This document shows positions 1-8,838 of a DNA stretch of 64,000 nt, in pieces. The notes beneath the pieces are model-generated. The model saw only the letters and a program-made list of their open reading frames with translations, ran no database searches and had not been told where the DNA came from. A program made the position numbers and the translations under genes. The DNA comes from Allomuricauda sp. NBRC 101325 (GTDB lineage Bacteria > Bacteroidota > Bacteroidia > Flavobacteriales > Flavobacteriaceae): contig NZ_BSQF01000002.1 in the NCBI RefSeq assembly GCF_030268205.1, positions 248,001 to 312,000 of the forward strand, read 5' to 3'. Each line of letters starts with the position of its first letter. Positions within the stretch are counted from its first letter, which is position 1.

Positions 1-59
1 GATATACCGCATATTTTTCTTACCTCTGCATACTAAAACCTACTATCTTTAAGTTATAC

Positions 60-78
60 AGGTTATGTAGCATAACCT
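60..78. promoter_or_regulatory. Perfect inverted repeat in the 5' leader of the T9SS cargo gene
   Basis: AGGTTATG (60-67), a 3-base spacer TAG, then CATAACCT (71-78) form a perfect 8-3-8 dyad ending 14 bases before the ATG at 93. It could be a DNA operator or a small RNA hairpin near the start codon. No T-run follows, so it is not a terminator. No other copy was noticed in the window. The function is unknown. Confidence 0.45.
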
Positions 79-92
79 TTAGCCCAAACCTT

Positions 93-1535
93 ATGAGAGC
101 TCTATTTTGCGCCATTTTCCTTATTGTTTTCTTTCAGCTACGGGTTGGCGCACAAAACTCACCAGATTGTAGAACCGCTATTCCCGTTTGTGCCGACGCC
201 CCAATTATGGGAACCACAGATGGAGGTGGTGATATCGATGATTTTGATCCAGAGGTGATTACCCAAACAGGTTGTTTGGAAAAGGGGAGTGTGAGTTCGG
301 CAAACATCGAGAACAATTCTGCTTGGTTTGTATTTAGGGCCGGTACCAATGGGCAAATTGGTTTTGATATCGCCGCCCTTCCGGGAACATCGGGCGTAAT
401 AACCGCAGAATGGGATTTTGCCTTGTATGGTCCTTTTGATGAAGAATCAGGAGCAAATTACTGCACTATTATTGGTGATGGTTCCGCCCAGCCCATTCGT
501 TGTAACTACGAATACAACGATACAGGTTATACGGGTATAGGTGTGAACCCAGTTGATGGTAGGGTAGGGGCTCCTTTTGTGAAGGCAAGTCAAAACACCT
601 ACGATGAATGGTTGAATGTGACCGAAGGTGAGATCTACTATTTGTTCATCAACAACTACAACACCAATTTTGATGATGAGCCAGAGTTTTTCGAATTGAC
701 GTTTACGGGAACTTCTGTGGATGAGGATCAAGATACGGCTTTGGATTGTACCTTAAGGGATGAGTTTTTGGGATTTGATATTGTGGCCTGTGAAGGTGAT
801 CCCGATATTGTTTTGAGCGCCTTGAATTCGCCAGCAGGTCCAAATTTGAACAATATTACTTGGACTGTGGATTGGGACGATGATGGCACCATTGACCAAG
901 TATTGGCTTTTGGTCCAACTGAAACTGAATATACCGTTTCGAGCCCAGATTCAGGTCGCTATTTTGTGTCTATTGAAAACAGTCTTGGTCAAATTTATTC
1001 GGATGATGTGCTTATAACATTCTATGGTCCACCAGTCTTGGAGGAGGTTCGCATCATTGATGATTTGGTTTCCAGTGATCAAACAGACCCTTATAATGTT
1101 GAAATTGTTCCTGTCGAGGATGGGTATTATGAATATGCAATCAATGGTGGCGAGTTTCAGGATAGTCCTGTTTTTTACAATGTGCCGCCAGGGGTAAATA
1201 CTGTGGTGATCAATGATAAAAATGGTTGCGGTACTTCGGAGCCGGCGCAGTTTTTGGTTGTGGGCTATCCTAAATTTTTTACGCCCAACGGCGATGGTGT
1301 ATACGATACTTGGAATGTGTTGGGTGTTGAACAACTTACAAATCCCGTAGTGTATATTTTTGACCGTTATGGCAAGTTATTGAAGCAACTTGATACCAAT
1401 TTAGGTTGGGATGGTACTTTCAATGGACGTGACATGCCTTCATCCGATTATTGGTTCCGATTGGATTATGACCAGGATGAGGATGGTGTTATGGTGGCCA
1501 CCCAAGTGCGTAGGCACTTTTCCTTGGTTCGATAA
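93..1535 (+). CDS. Secreted protein with type B T9SS sorting domain (gliding motility-associated C-terminal domain)
   Basis: A 480-residue exported protein. It has an N-terminal signal peptide (hydrophobic residues 4-18, likely cleaved after VGA) and a long acidic central region with PKD/Ig-like segments around residues 225-310. The last ~85 residues match the type B type IX secretion sorting domain: FTPNGDGVYDTW, then VYIFDRYGKLL, then GWDGTFNG and SSDYWFRL. Family knowledge: such proteins cross the outer membrane through the T9SS, and the domain is recognised by the PorU/SprF-type machinery. The N-terminal part resembles surface proteins of Flavobacteriaceae with PPC-like beta domains, but I cannot assign a ligand. 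It is the first gene of the window and a dyad lies just upstream. Confidence 0.85.
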   Translation: MRALFCAIFLIVFFQLRVGAQNSPDCRTAIPVCADAPIMGTTDGGGDIDDFDPEVITQTGCLEKGSVSSANIENNSAWFVFRAGTNGQIGFDIAALPGTSGVITAEWDFALYGPFDEESGANYCTIIGDGSAQPIRCNYEYNDTGYTGIGVNPVDGRVGAPFVKASQNTYDEWLNVTEGEIYYLFINNYNTNFDDEPEFFELTFTGTSVDEDQDTALDCTLRDEFLGFDIVACEGDPDIVLSALNSPAGPNLNNITWTVDWDDDGTIDQVLAFGPTETEYTVSSPDSGRYFVSIENSLGQIYSDDVLITFYGPPVLEEVRIIDDLVSSDQTDPYNVEIVPVEDGYYEYAINGGEFQDSPVFYNVPPGVNTVVINDKNGCGTSEPAQFLVVGYPKFFTPNGDGVYDTWNVLGVEQLTNPVVYIFDRYGKLLKQLDTNLGWDGTFNGRDMPSSDYWFRLDYDQDEDGVMVATQVRRHFSLVR

Positions 1536-1538
1536 AAA

Positions 1539-1562
1539 AAGGCCAGAATTTCTTCCGGCCTT
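1539..1562 (-). terminator. Rho-independent terminator of the FadL-like gene
   Basis: AAGGCC (1539-1544) pairs with GGCCTT (1557-1562), and an inner GAA/TTC extends the stem. On the minus strand a run of seven T follows, so it mainly terminates transcription from the 1587-3089 gene. It sits between two convergent genes and may also slow the plus-strand transcript. Confidence 0.8.
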
Positions 1563-1586
1563 GTTAACTTGAATATTTTTTCTTTT

Positions 1587-3089
1587 TTAGAATTTCATGG
1601 AGTAACCCAAAGAAATATTGGTGTTTACCCTGTTAACCAAACTGGCTAGGTCAAGACCGCCATCAAAGAAATAGGTGTTTACATCTTGCTCCATTCTGGT
1701 GTAGGAAAGGTCAATTCTACTGGCACCAAAATTGTATCCGATACCACCTGAATAGGCATTCAATTCTCCTACGGTACTTCCATCTTCATACGGACTGTCC
1801 TCAAAACGGTACCCAGCTCTTAAACTCACTTGGTCAATTCGATATTCTCCTCCAATTCGATAAGTGTTCACGACGCCCAAAGTGTTCGAGATGTAATTGT
1901 TCTCATCCGCAAAACTAGGGTCTGATGATGGTTTCAACTTCGCTTGGGACATGTCTTGGTAGCTATAATCAAAGCTTATCAAACCAGATTTGCCAAAAAC
2001 AAGTGCTGCACTACCTGTAATTTTTGCAGGTGTTTGGATTCTATAATCTGGGTATAGGTTTACAATGCCAAAGTTGATGTAACTGATATCCGAAACCGCT
2101 AAATTTGAATTGATGCGTTGCGAAGTGTCATCCCGTAATCTATACCATGTCGGCGATTGGTAGCTACCACCAATGCGGACCGATTCATTCAATTTGGCAA
2201 TGGCTCCCAAACTAAAGGAAAATCCTGAACCATCGGTGTGCAATAAATTATCGAACGAACTACTTTGAATCAGGGAATTGGCATTGTACCCATCCTCATC
2301 AAAGTAGGTGACCTGGTCGTAGAAAACACTGTGGAAGTTCAATGCGGCACCAACATAAAGGTTTTCCTTGTATTGTCCGGAGAAATTAAAAGTAAACTTG
2401 CTATTATATCCAGAGGTATTGTTTACATAGCGCTGATTGACACTATTGTAATTGGCGTTCGAATAATAGGAGGTGTTGCTGTCATCATCGGCAACAGGCT
2501 CAATAATCCCCGCTTGGAAACCTAAGAATGCCTGTTGGGGCCCGTATCCCAAACTGGAACCGATGTCCAAATAAGCATCCTCAATATATTCTCCATCTTG
2601 TGTTCTTAATGGGCCTAAAGGTTCGCCCTGTGCAAAGTTCAAAAAGTAGTTGTCGATTCCCACCGATGAACTTCCCCTTGCCAAGAATTCATTTTCAAAG
2701 TTCTGCACCATGTCGTAATTCACTGCGAGGGCAATTTTCCGCCAAGGATTTTTGTCAGAGGCCTGAAAAACGAATACACCACCAGCTTGGTTAAAGTTGA
2801 GGTCGTTCATGGTGGTATTGGTCATTCCGCCACCATAAAAAGCGTCGTTATTGCGGTGGTAATTGGTTCCTGTAAAAGTGATTTCGTTATAGTTGAATAC
2901 CGCCGACCCTGCAGGGTTTACGTTAATGGCGCTTAAATCGCCTCCCAATGCACCAAAGGCACCTCCCATAGCTTGAAACCTTGGGGTTCCCTGTAGGTCT
3001 TCCGAGCTAAATCGCAGTACATCATCTATGGTCTGGGCACTTGCAAAGGCGCATACCAATACCATGATGAAAGTTGAGATTCTCTTCAT
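1587..3089 (-). CDS. Outer-membrane beta-barrel protein, OmpP1/FadL/TodX-like
   Basis: A 500-residue protein with a cleavable signal peptide (residues 1-18, ending AFASAQ). The N-terminal stretch has the FadL-family pattern of conserved glycines, then INVNPAGSAVF around residues 56-66. The rest alternates short aromatic-rich beta strands and ends in an aromatic residue (SMKF), as expected for an outer-membrane barrel. Family members carry hydrophobic molecules across the outer membrane. In Bacteroidota they are often annotated as hemin receptor or transporter without proof. It lies 38 bases downstream of a lipoprotein gene on the same strand, so the two may be cotranscribed. The substrate is unknown. 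Confidence 0.8.
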   Translation of the reverse strand: MKRISTFIMVLVCAFASAQTIDDVLRFSSEDLQGTPRFQAMGGAFGALGGDLSAINVNPAGSAVFNYNEITFTGTNYHRNNDAFYGGGMTNTTMNDLNFNQAGGVFVFQASDKNPWRKIALAVNYDMVQNFENEFLARGSSSVGIDNYFLNFAQGEPLGPLRTQDGEYIEDAYLDIGSSLGYGPQQAFLGFQAGIIEPVADDDSNTSYYSNANYNSVNQRYVNNTSGYNSKFTFNFSGQYKENLYVGAALNFHSVFYDQVTYFDEDGYNANSLIQSSSFDNLLHTDGSGFSFSLGAIAKLNESVRIGGSYQSPTWYRLRDDTSQRINSNLAVSDISYINFGIVNLYPDYRIQTPAKITGSAALVFGKSGLISFDYSYQDMSQAKLKPSSDPSFADENNYISNTLGVVNTYRIGGEYRIDQVSLRAGYRFEDSPYEDGSTVGELNAYSGGIGYNFGASRIDLSYTRMEQDVNTYFFDGGLDLASLVNRVNTNISLGYSMKF

Positions 3090-3127
3090 TTTGTTTGATT
3101 TAGATTAAAGGAATAGTTTTTAGAATG

Positions 3128-4417
3128 TTATGGTCTGCCACCTCGGCTTCCACCTCCGCCGCCACGTGAACCGCCTGATGATCTTGATGCACCGCTGGAA
3201 CCTCTGGAACTGCTACCTCCAGAGCTTCTAACAGCACCGGAACTTCTGGAAGATGAGCCGCTGCTGCGGTAACTGCCCGAGCTTCTGCTTGAGGAAGGTG
3301 TGCTGTAGCCACTGCTTCTTGAGGGTGTAGAATATGATCTGGAACTATTGGTTGATCCTCTATAACTTGGATACGAACTTCTAGTACTTGGACTACTGGT
3401 TCCACTATAGGTTCTTGAACTTCTGTTTGGTGAATAGGTGCCATAAGAAGGTCTGGATGTTTGACTACTTCTATTATAATAGCCAGCTGTGGAACGAGTG
3501 CTTCTACTGGTTCTATAGTCTTGGTTTCGGGTTGCTGCAGCGCTTCTTGAATAGCGTTGCGTATTGGCACGATTGGTGTACGTGCTGTTACTTCTTCGCG
3601 CTAAATTATTGCTTCTATTGGTGACCGCAGAATTTGAACGTCCACTGTTTCTTCTTAAATCACTGGTGTATGTATTTCTAGAACGCAAAGTGGTTCCTGG
3701 AATGTAGGAATACCCCCTTCTACCACTATTGTAGGCATATCCACTCCTGCCATAATATGGTCTGTTGTAATAGTAGGGTGAGTACCATCCGCCGTAATAA
3801 CCGCCCCAGGCATAACCACCTCCCCATCCATAATAGGGATAACCATAGTTCCAGCCCCAGCCCCAACGACTATATCTCCAAGGGTTGTACCATCCCCATC
3901 CCCAGCTGTTGTAAGGATATCCCCAGGCCCAACTGTTGTATCCCCAGTAGCCGCCCCAACCGTAGTTGGCCCAGCCCCAGCTGTTGTCGTAAACATTTAT
4001 GGAAATGCTGGTAGGGTTATCTCCCCATCCTGGATTTCCATTGTAATTGTTGTTGTACGCAAAGTAATCGGTTTGTTCTCCATAAGGAATGGTGTCGTTT
4101 GCCATTTGGCTGGAGTAACTATCGATGTCGGTAAAGATTTCGCCATCTAAAATCTCACCATATTCATTGGCCTTTTCTCCAAAATAGTCCCCATAAATGT
4201 TGTTCTCCATTTCTGCATTTCGAACAGCTTCGGGATTTTGTTTTTCTACATAAACAACACGATCTCTGCTGGAATAAATACCATCGTCGTAATATGATGT
4301 TTGTTGGTAAGAACCGCATGAAGCCATCAACAGAGCGATGATGGAAAATGCTGAAAAGGTCTGTAGTTTATTGAGGGGTAAAGACGTTAACATGGTGCAA
4401 TTTTTATTGTTGAACAT
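3128..4417 (-). CDS. Low-complexity Trp/Tyr/Gly- and Ser/Arg-rich lipoprotein
   Basis: A lipoprotein of 429 residues, or 421 if the second ATG at 4393 is used. The signal segment leads to a lipobox ALLMASC. After an acidic linker, residues ~150-245 are almost entirely W, G, Y, N and P. Residues ~250-429 are Ser/Arg/Thr-rich and end in a glycine-arginine tail. Other reading frames through this repeat-like stretch stay open because of its composition and should not be read as genes. No enzyme motif is visible. Such composition suits an extended, sticky surface or periplasmic polypeptide, possibly structural. It is divergent from proS (70-base gap) and probably cotranscribed with the FadL-like barrel. 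Function unknown. Confidence 0.75.
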   Translation of the reverse strand: MFNNKNCTMLTSLPLNKLQTFSAFSIIALLMASCGSYQQTSYYDDGIYSSRDRVVYVEKQNPEAVRNAEMENNIYGDYFGEKANEYGEILDGEIFTDIDSYSSQMANDTIPYGEQTDYFAYNNNYNGNPGWGDNPTSISINVYDNSWGWANYGWGGYWGYNSWAWGYPYNSWGWGWYNPWRYSRWGWGWNYGYPYYGWGGGYAWGGYYGGWYSPYYYNRPYYGRSGYAYNSGRRGYSYIPGTTLRSRNTYTSDLRRNSGRSNSAVTNRSNNLARRSNSTYTNRANTQRYSRSAAATRNQDYRTSRSTRSTAGYYNRSSQTSRPSYGTYSPNRSSRTYSGTSSPSTRSSYPSYRGSTNSSRSYSTPSRSSGYSTPSSSRSSGSYRSSGSSSRSSGAVRSSGGSSSRGSSGASRSSGGSRGGGGGSRGGRP

Positions 4418-4487
4418 ATTAAAAATAACTAGTTTTACCGAATTATTTTATTAAAGAAATCACAAGTTTTGTGCCAAAGTTCAATAG

Positions 4488-5963
4488 ATGGGTAAAAATT
4501 TAACAAGCCGAGCAGAAGATTATTCCAAATGGTATAATGAACTTGTTGTAAAGTCGGACTTAGCTGAGAATTCGGGAGTTAGGGGTTGTATGGTCATAAA
4601 ACCTTATGGCTATGCCATTTGGGAAAAAATGCAGGCTCAATTGGATAAAATGTTCAAGGAAACTGGACATGAGAATGCCTATTTCCCCTTATTTATTCCA
4701 AAATCCTATTTAAGCAAAGAAGCAAGTCACGTGGAAGGGTTTGCAAAAGAGTGTGCCGTTGTGACACATTATAGGTTAAAAAATGCAGAGGATGGCAGCG
4801 GTATCGTTGTGGACGAAGATGCTAAATTGGAAGAGGAGCTTATCGTGCGTCCAACATCTGAAACCATCATTTGGGACACCTATCGCAAATGGATTCAATC
4901 GTATAGGGATCTTCCATTAAAAATAAACCAATGGGCCAATGTGGTACGTTGGGAAATGCGCACCCGATTGTTTTTGAGAACTGCCGAATTTTTATGGCAA
5001 GAAGGACACACTGCACATGCCACTAGGGAAGAAGCTATTGAAGAAGCCGAACTCATGATGAATGTGTACGCCGAATTTGTAGAAAATTATATGGGTGTTC
5101 CCGTAATCAAGGGAACCAAAACTGAAAGTGAACGATTTGCTGGTGCCGAGGAAACTTACTGTATCGAGGCATTGATGCAGGACGGAAAAGCGCTTCAGGC
5201 AGGTACATCCCACTTTTTGGGACAGAACTTTGCCAAGGCCTTCGATGTGAAATTTGCCAGCAAAGAAGGGGTGCAAGAGCATGTTTGGGCCACTTCATGG
5301 GGTGTTTCTACCCGTTTGATGGGAGCTTTGGTAATGACCCACAGCGATGATAATGGTTTGGTATTGCCTCCGAACTTGGCACCGATTCAGGTGGTAATCG
5401 TACCTATATATAAAGGAATGGACCAACTGGATGCTATTTCTGAAAAAGTAAATCCATTGGTAAAAGAACTTCGCGCCAAAGGAATTACCGTTAAATATGA
5501 CGACAGGGATACCCAAAAACCTGGATTCAAATTCAATGAATATGAGTTAAAGGGTGTGCCCGTTCGATTGGCGGTTGGTCAGCGCGATTTGGCCAATGGT
5601 ACTTTTGAGGTGGCAAGAAGGGATACCTTGGAAAAAGAGACCGTTGCTGCTGATGGCATCGTGGACAAGATTGAAGCTTTGTTGAAGGAAATGCAGGCCA
5701 ATATTTTCCAAAAAGCCTTGGATTATAGGGATAGTCACATTACCGAAGTAAATTCCTATGAAGAATTTAAAAAGGTGTTGGATGAAAAAGGAGGCTTTGT
5801 ATCAGCACATTGGGACGGTTCCATGGAGACCGAGGATAAAATCAAGGAGGAAACAAAAGCCACTATCCGATGCATTCCTTTGAACGCAAAACAGGAGGAA
5901 GGTAGCTGTATTGTGACCGGAAAACCATCTTCGCAACGGGTATTGTTTGCAAAGGCCTATTAA
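4488..5963 (+). CDS. proS: Prolyl-tRNA synthetase, archaeal/eukaryotic type
   Basis: A class II aminoacyl-tRNA synthetase (491 residues) that charges tRNA-Pro with proline in the cytosol. It begins with the segment seen in the short ProRS type ([15 protein letters not shown]). It contains the class II motif 2 region ([20 protein letters not shown], about residues 155-175), the proline-pocket segment TYCIEAL and an anticodon-binding domain with YKGMDQ and [12 protein letters not shown]. The C-terminal domain ends in AKAY. The lack of the large bacterial editing insertion and the ~490-residue length identify the archaeal/eukaryotic-type ProRS found in Bacteroidota. Its ATG follows a divergent intergenic region. 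It ends 79 bases before the first tRNA-Glu gene. Confidence 0.95.
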   Translation: MGKNLTSRAEDYSKWYNELVVKSDLAENSGVRGCMVIKPYGYAIWEKMQAQLDKMFKETGHENAYFPLFIPKSYLSKEASHVEGFAKECAVVTHYRLKNAEDGSGIVVDEDAKLEEELIVRPTSETIIWDTYRKWIQSYRDLPLKINQWANVVRWEMRTRLFLRTAEFLWQEGHTAHATREEAIEEAELMMNVYAEFVENYMGVPVIKGTKTESERFAGAEETYCIEALMQDGKALQAGTSHFLGQNFAKAFDVKFASKEGVQEHVWATSWGVSTRLMGALVMTHSDDNGLVLPPNLAPIQVVIVPIYKGMDQLDAISEKVNPLVKELRAKGITVKYDDRDTQKPGFKFNEYELKGVPVRLAVGQRDLANGTFEVARRDTLEKETVAADGIVDKIEALLKEMQANIFQKALDYRDSHITEVNSYEEFKKVLDEKGGFVSAHWDGSMETEDKIKEETKATIRCIPLNAKQEEGSCIVTGKPSSQRVLFAKAY

Positions 5964-5988
5964 TTAGGTGCAAAAAATAATATTTACT

Positions 5989-6019
5989 GTTGCAAGACTT
6001 AAAAATAGTTGTATTTTTG
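5989..6019 (+). promoter_or_regulatory. Bacteroidota-type promoter of the tRNA-Glu/rpsT unit
   Basis: GTTG at 5989-5992 (-33 element) is separated by 19 bases from TATTTTTG at 6012-6019. The latter matches the primary sigma consensus TAnnTTTG of this phylum. The predicted start is near 6026, about 17 bases before the first tRNA. Both element sequences and the spacing fit. Confidence 0.75.
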
Positions 6020-6042
6020 CATCCGCAATTGTGCAACCATAT

Positions 6043-6114
6043 GGCCCGTTCGTCTAGGGGTTAGGACGCCAGGTTTTCATCCTGGTAACAGGGGTTCGAT
6101 TCCCCTACGGGCTA
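6043..6114 (+). tRNA. tRNA-Glu (anticodon TTC), copy 1
   Basis: The cloverleaf folds fully. Acceptor GGCCCGT pairs with ACGGGCT (G-U at position 1-72), anticodon stem CCAGG/CCTGG carries loop TTTTCAT with anticodon TTC, and T arm AGGGG-TTCGATT-CCCCT is intact. The discriminator is A and CCA is not encoded. A consensus promoter lies just upstream. Confidence 0.95.
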
Positions 6115-6172
6115 CGAAAGTTCATATGGACTTATTGAAAATAGGGTTTTTAATCCCTGAATTGAAATTAAT

Positions 6173-6244
6173 GGCCCGTTCGTCTAGGGGTTAGGACGCC
6201 AGGTTTTCATCCTGGTAACAGGGGTTCGATTCCCCTACGGGCTA
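6173..6244 (+). tRNA. tRNA-Glu (anticodon TTC), copy 2
   Basis: Base-for-base identical to the copy at 6043-6114 over all 72 positions, with a 58-base spacer between them. It is followed 33 bases later by rpsT and is probably processed from the same transcript. The CCA end is not encoded. Confidence 0.95.
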
Positions 6245-6277
6245 CAAAAAGTATTTAGAAAGAATTAATTAGAAGCA

Positions 6278-6529
6278 ATGGCAAACCATAAGTCAGCATT
6301 AAAGAGAATCAGAAGAAACGAAGCGGTACGTTTGCGTAACAGATATCAGCACAAAACTGTGCGTAATGCTATCAAAAAATTGCGTAACGAAGAAGACAAA
6401 AAAGCTGCTGAAGCTTTGTTGCCTACTGTAGTTGGTATGATCGATAAATTGGCCAAAAAGAACATTATCCATACCAATAAGGCATCAAACCTTAAGAGTA
6501 AGTTGATGAGCAAGGTTGCAGCAATGTAA
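6278..6529 (+). CDS. rpsT: 30S ribosomal protein S20
   Basis: An 83-residue, lysine/arginine-rich helical protein starting [15 protein letters not shown], the S20 signature. It binds 16S rRNA early in small-subunit assembly. The length is normal for Bacteroidota S20. It follows the tRNA-Glu pair by 33 bases and is closed by a strong terminator, so tRNA-tRNA-rpsT is likely one transcription unit. Confidence 0.96.
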   Translation: MANHKSALKRIRRNEAVRLRNRYQHKTVRNAIKKLRNEEDKKAAEALLPTVVGMIDKLAKKNIIHTNKASNLKSKLMSKVAAM

Positions 6530-6553
6530 TTCTTGACTTTAAGATATTAAAAA

Positions 6554-6584
6554 AACGCTCCCATTTAGGGGGCGTTTTTTTTTT
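6554..6584 (+). terminator. Rho-independent terminator after rpsT
   Basis: AACGCTCCC, a 5-base loop ATTTA and GGGGGCGTT form a 9-bp stem, followed by a run of T. It lies 24 bases after the rpsT stop. The A-run on the other side may let it also act on the convergent membrane-protein gene. Confidence 0.85.
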
Positions 6585-6590
6585 ACTTGT

Positions 6591-7277
6591 TTATCTGAAG
6601 GTTTTTCTTCTTCCAAAAATGGCGCCCGCAATAAAGCATACATACATAAAAAGTACGGCGATCATTAAAACATCAAATACTCCATTTTGTGAGGCTACTG
6701 TAGGCAACTCATGGCCCACATAAAAAACAATGGGGAAACAGATGTAAAAAATCGTCAACCCTAAACTTGTCCAAAACATTAGGTTGTGTTTTGTGGGATA
6801 CTTCTCTTTGTCGGTTCTTTTCTCATGGATGTATAGCCCAATGCAAATCAATAATATAAGCGAAGAAATAATGTCCGCATAGTACAAGCTAATATGAAAT
6901 GGATTTTGGAAGAAAAGACTGATCGAGAATGCCAATATACTTGTGAAAACACCATAAACCACCCATTTTTTATGCTTTTCAAGTTGCAATATCTGCCAGT
7001 ACACGTGGTAGAAAAATTGAAAGGACACCAAAGCATAAATATTATAAACGATCACATTGTGGTTGCTATAGGCATCATCTGTTAGAAATTGAAATTCATC
7101 AAAACGCCAAATTAAATAGCCCAACATTTCGGACAAGAATGTAAATATGACGAAGATGGGAAAGAATTTTAAGGGCGTATCAACATAAATGCGATAGCGA
7201 AATATAACTACGATCCAGGTAATTAGGTAGAGCGGGATGGTATAAAAGTTGATCAAAAAATCGTAAAACTCTTTCAT
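6591..7277 (-). CDS. Multi-pass membrane protein, tandem family copy A (unknown function)
   Basis: A 228-residue, strongly hydrophobic protein with about seven predicted membrane helices. No signal peptide is cleaved and no enzyme motif is recognised. It is clearly paralogous to the genes at 7343-8029 and 8133-8822. Shared blocks are PLYLITWIV near the N terminus, RYRIYVDTPLKFFPIF, LGYLI near residue 52, LFFQNPFH with SLYYADIIS near 120-137, YP-K-NLMFWTSLGL near 160-175, and the basic C-terminal end RRKTFR. Seven helices and a short cytoplasmic basic tail could suit a sensor or transport-associated protein, but nothing in the sequence decides. Only 65 bases separate it from copy B on the same strand. 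Confidence 0.75.
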   Translation of the reverse strand: MKEFYDFLINFYTIPLYLITWIVVIFRYRIYVDTPLKFFPIFVIFTFLSEMLGYLIWRFDEFQFLTDDAYSNHNVIVYNIYALVSFQFFYHVYWQILQLEKHKKWVVYGVFTSILAFSISLFFQNPFHISLYYADIISSLILLICIGLYIHEKRTDKEKYPTKHNLMFWTSLGLTIFYICFPIVFYVGHELPTVASQNGVFDVLMIAVLFMYVCFIAGAIFGRRKTFR

Positions 7278-7342
7278 GCAGTGGTTGCCCCTATTCTAAG
7301 GATTGGGTTTCCTTAAAAATACGCTTATTTACAAAAATACTC

Positions 7343-8029
7343 TTAGCGGAAGGCTTTTCTGCTATGAACCAATACTCCTATAAGGAAAGTGCCGTACATG
7401 AACAATATGGAAATACTTAGAATGGTCCTGAAATTATAATCTATCCAAATCTGGGGAATCTCGTAGCCTACCCAAAACAAGGGGGGATAGATGATGTGGA
7501 ACACCCCAAGTCCCAAACTGGTCCAAAACATCAGGTTGTACTTCATGGGGTACGGACTGTCCTCTTGCTTTTTTTCTTTGATGTAAAACCAAATATTGAC
7601 CAATAAGATTATCGAAGCAACGATATCTGCATAATACAGGTTGCTATAAAAGGGATCTTGGAAAAACAAGCTTATGGCATAACTGGCCAAAGTGACCAAA
7701 GCACCAATAATGATCCATTTTTTGTGATCCTTGTTTTTAACGACCAGCCAGTATACGTAGTAGTAAAACATAAAGGAAATCACTGAATATATGTTGAAGA
7801 TCAAAACATTGTACCAGCTATATTTTTCCACATGTATCACCTGAAACTCATCAAAATACTTGATCAAATACCCCAAAACCTCCGTGAGCAAGGTGTACAT
7901 CAAGTACATGGGATAGTATTTGAGCGGGGTATCGTAATAGGTGCTGTAACGAGCCATGGCCACTATCCATACAATAAGGTAAAATGGGAGAATATAATGT
8001 TGGGTAATAAAAGTGTAAAATCCTTCCAT
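7343..8029 (-). CDS. Multi-pass membrane protein, tandem family copy B (unknown function)
   Basis: A 228-residue paralogue of its two neighbours with the same helix layout. It keeps the family blocks: YSTYYDTPLKYYPMYLMYTLLTEVLGYLIKYFDEFQ-like segment, LFFQDPFY then NLYYADIVAS, YPMKYNLMFWTSLGL, and the C-terminal SRKAFR. A terminator at 8085-8107 lies between this gene and copy C upstream, so it probably has its own promoter and may be cotranscribed with copy A. The function is unknown. Confidence 0.75.
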   Translation of the reverse strand: MEGFYTFITQHYILPFYLIVWIVAMARYSTYYDTPLKYYPMYLMYTLLTEVLGYLIKYFDEFQVIHVEKYSWYNVLIFNIYSVISFMFYYYVYWLVVKNKDHKKWIIIGALVTLASYAISLFFQDPFYSNLYYADIVASIILLVNIWFYIKEKKQEDSPYPMKYNLMFWTSLGLGVFHIIYPPLFWVGYEIPQIWIDYNFRTILSISILFMYGTFLIGVLVHSRKAFR

Positions 8030-8084
8030 TGGTGATGTAAAACCGCTTAAATTTCAGTGAATTTATGGGGTTGCAAATGTAATA

Positions 8085-8107
8085 AAAAAGCCTCCGTAAG
8101 AGGAGGC
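8085..8107 (-). terminator. Rho-independent terminator between family copies C and B
   Basis: GCCTCC (8090-8095) pairs with GGAGGC (8102-8107) around a short loop. On the minus strand the stem is followed by six T. It would end the transcript of the 8133-8822 gene and separate it from the 7343-8029 paralogue. Confidence 0.75.
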
Positions 8108-8132
8108 GGTTATTTAGTTTAATAGTTAGCCG

Positions 8133-8822
8133 TTACCTGAATGCTTTTCTTCTATGAAACAATAGTCCAATAATAAATGTAACATACATGAAGACAATAA
8201 GTAGCATCAAAAATTGGTGCAGGTGGAATTTTACATAGAGCAACTGGGCTTTATATCCCATTAAGAAGATAAACGGGAAGAAAATATGAAAAGCTGCAAT
8301 TCCCATGGTAGTCCAAAACATGAGGTTGTACTTTTGTGGATAAGGATTTTCTTCCATTCGTTTTTCCTTGATGTAAAGGGCTATTGCGATCAGTAGAACA
8401 ATTGAAGCAATCAAATCCGCATAATATAAATTGGTGTGTAAGGGATTCTGGAAAAAAATGCTAATAAAGTACGATGTAATTCCAACTATTCCACTGTATT
8501 TTACCCAGTTCTTGTTTTTTTTCTGTTTTAAAACATCCCAGTAAATACGGTAGAAGAATGTGAAAGTGACTATTGAGTAGATGTTAAAGATGATCACATT
8601 GTGCCAATCATACCTGTAATCTGAAAAAAATTGAAAACTATCTGTGTACTGGATAAGGTATCCTAAGATTTCAGTCAAAAAAGTATACATGATAAAAATA
8701 GGATAGAAGCGTAGTGGCGTATCAAAATAAGTGCGATAACGCCACACTGCAACTATCCAAGTTATCAGATAGAGTGGAATTGTATAAAAGTCAACAACTA
8801 TTTTTAATAGTTCTTCAAACAT
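8133..8822 (-). CDS. Multi-pass membrane protein, tandem family copy C (unknown function)
   Basis: A 229-residue third member of the tandem family, with about seven hydrophobic helices. Conserved blocks are PLYLITWIVAVWRYRTYFDTPLRFYPIF-type N terminus, IFFQNPLHTNLYYADLIAS, YPQKYNLMFWTTMG and the terminal RRKAFR. The conserved aromatic and acidic residues inside helices (DTPL, YAD) mark likely functional positions. It starts 16 bases after the stop of a lipoprotein gene on the same strand, so those two are probably one transcript. No known family is recognised. Confidence 0.75.
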   Translation of the reverse strand: MFEELLKIVVDFYTIPLYLITWIVAVWRYRTYFDTPLRFYPIFIMYTFLTEILGYLIQYTDSFQFFSDYRYDWHNVIIFNIYSIVTFTFFYRIYWDVLKQKKNKNWVKYSGIVGITSYFISIFFQNPLHTNLYYADLIASIVLLIAIALYIKEKRMEENPYPQKYNLMFWTTMGIAAFHIFFPFIFLMGYKAQLLYVKFHLHQFLMLLIVFMYVTFIIGLLFHRRKAFR

Positions 8823-8838
8823 TCAAATTGGATTATCC

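Noticed and set aside
3100..3996. Open frames of 113-156 residues opposite or across the low-complexity lipoprotein gene
   Set aside because: They are rich in Pro/Val/Gln/Ala or Thr/Gly because the repeat-like bases of the true gene leave other frames open; none has a start context or family match.
6009..6194. 61-codon frame across the tRNA-Glu genes
   Set aside because: It consists mostly of tRNA sequence and is not a protein gene.
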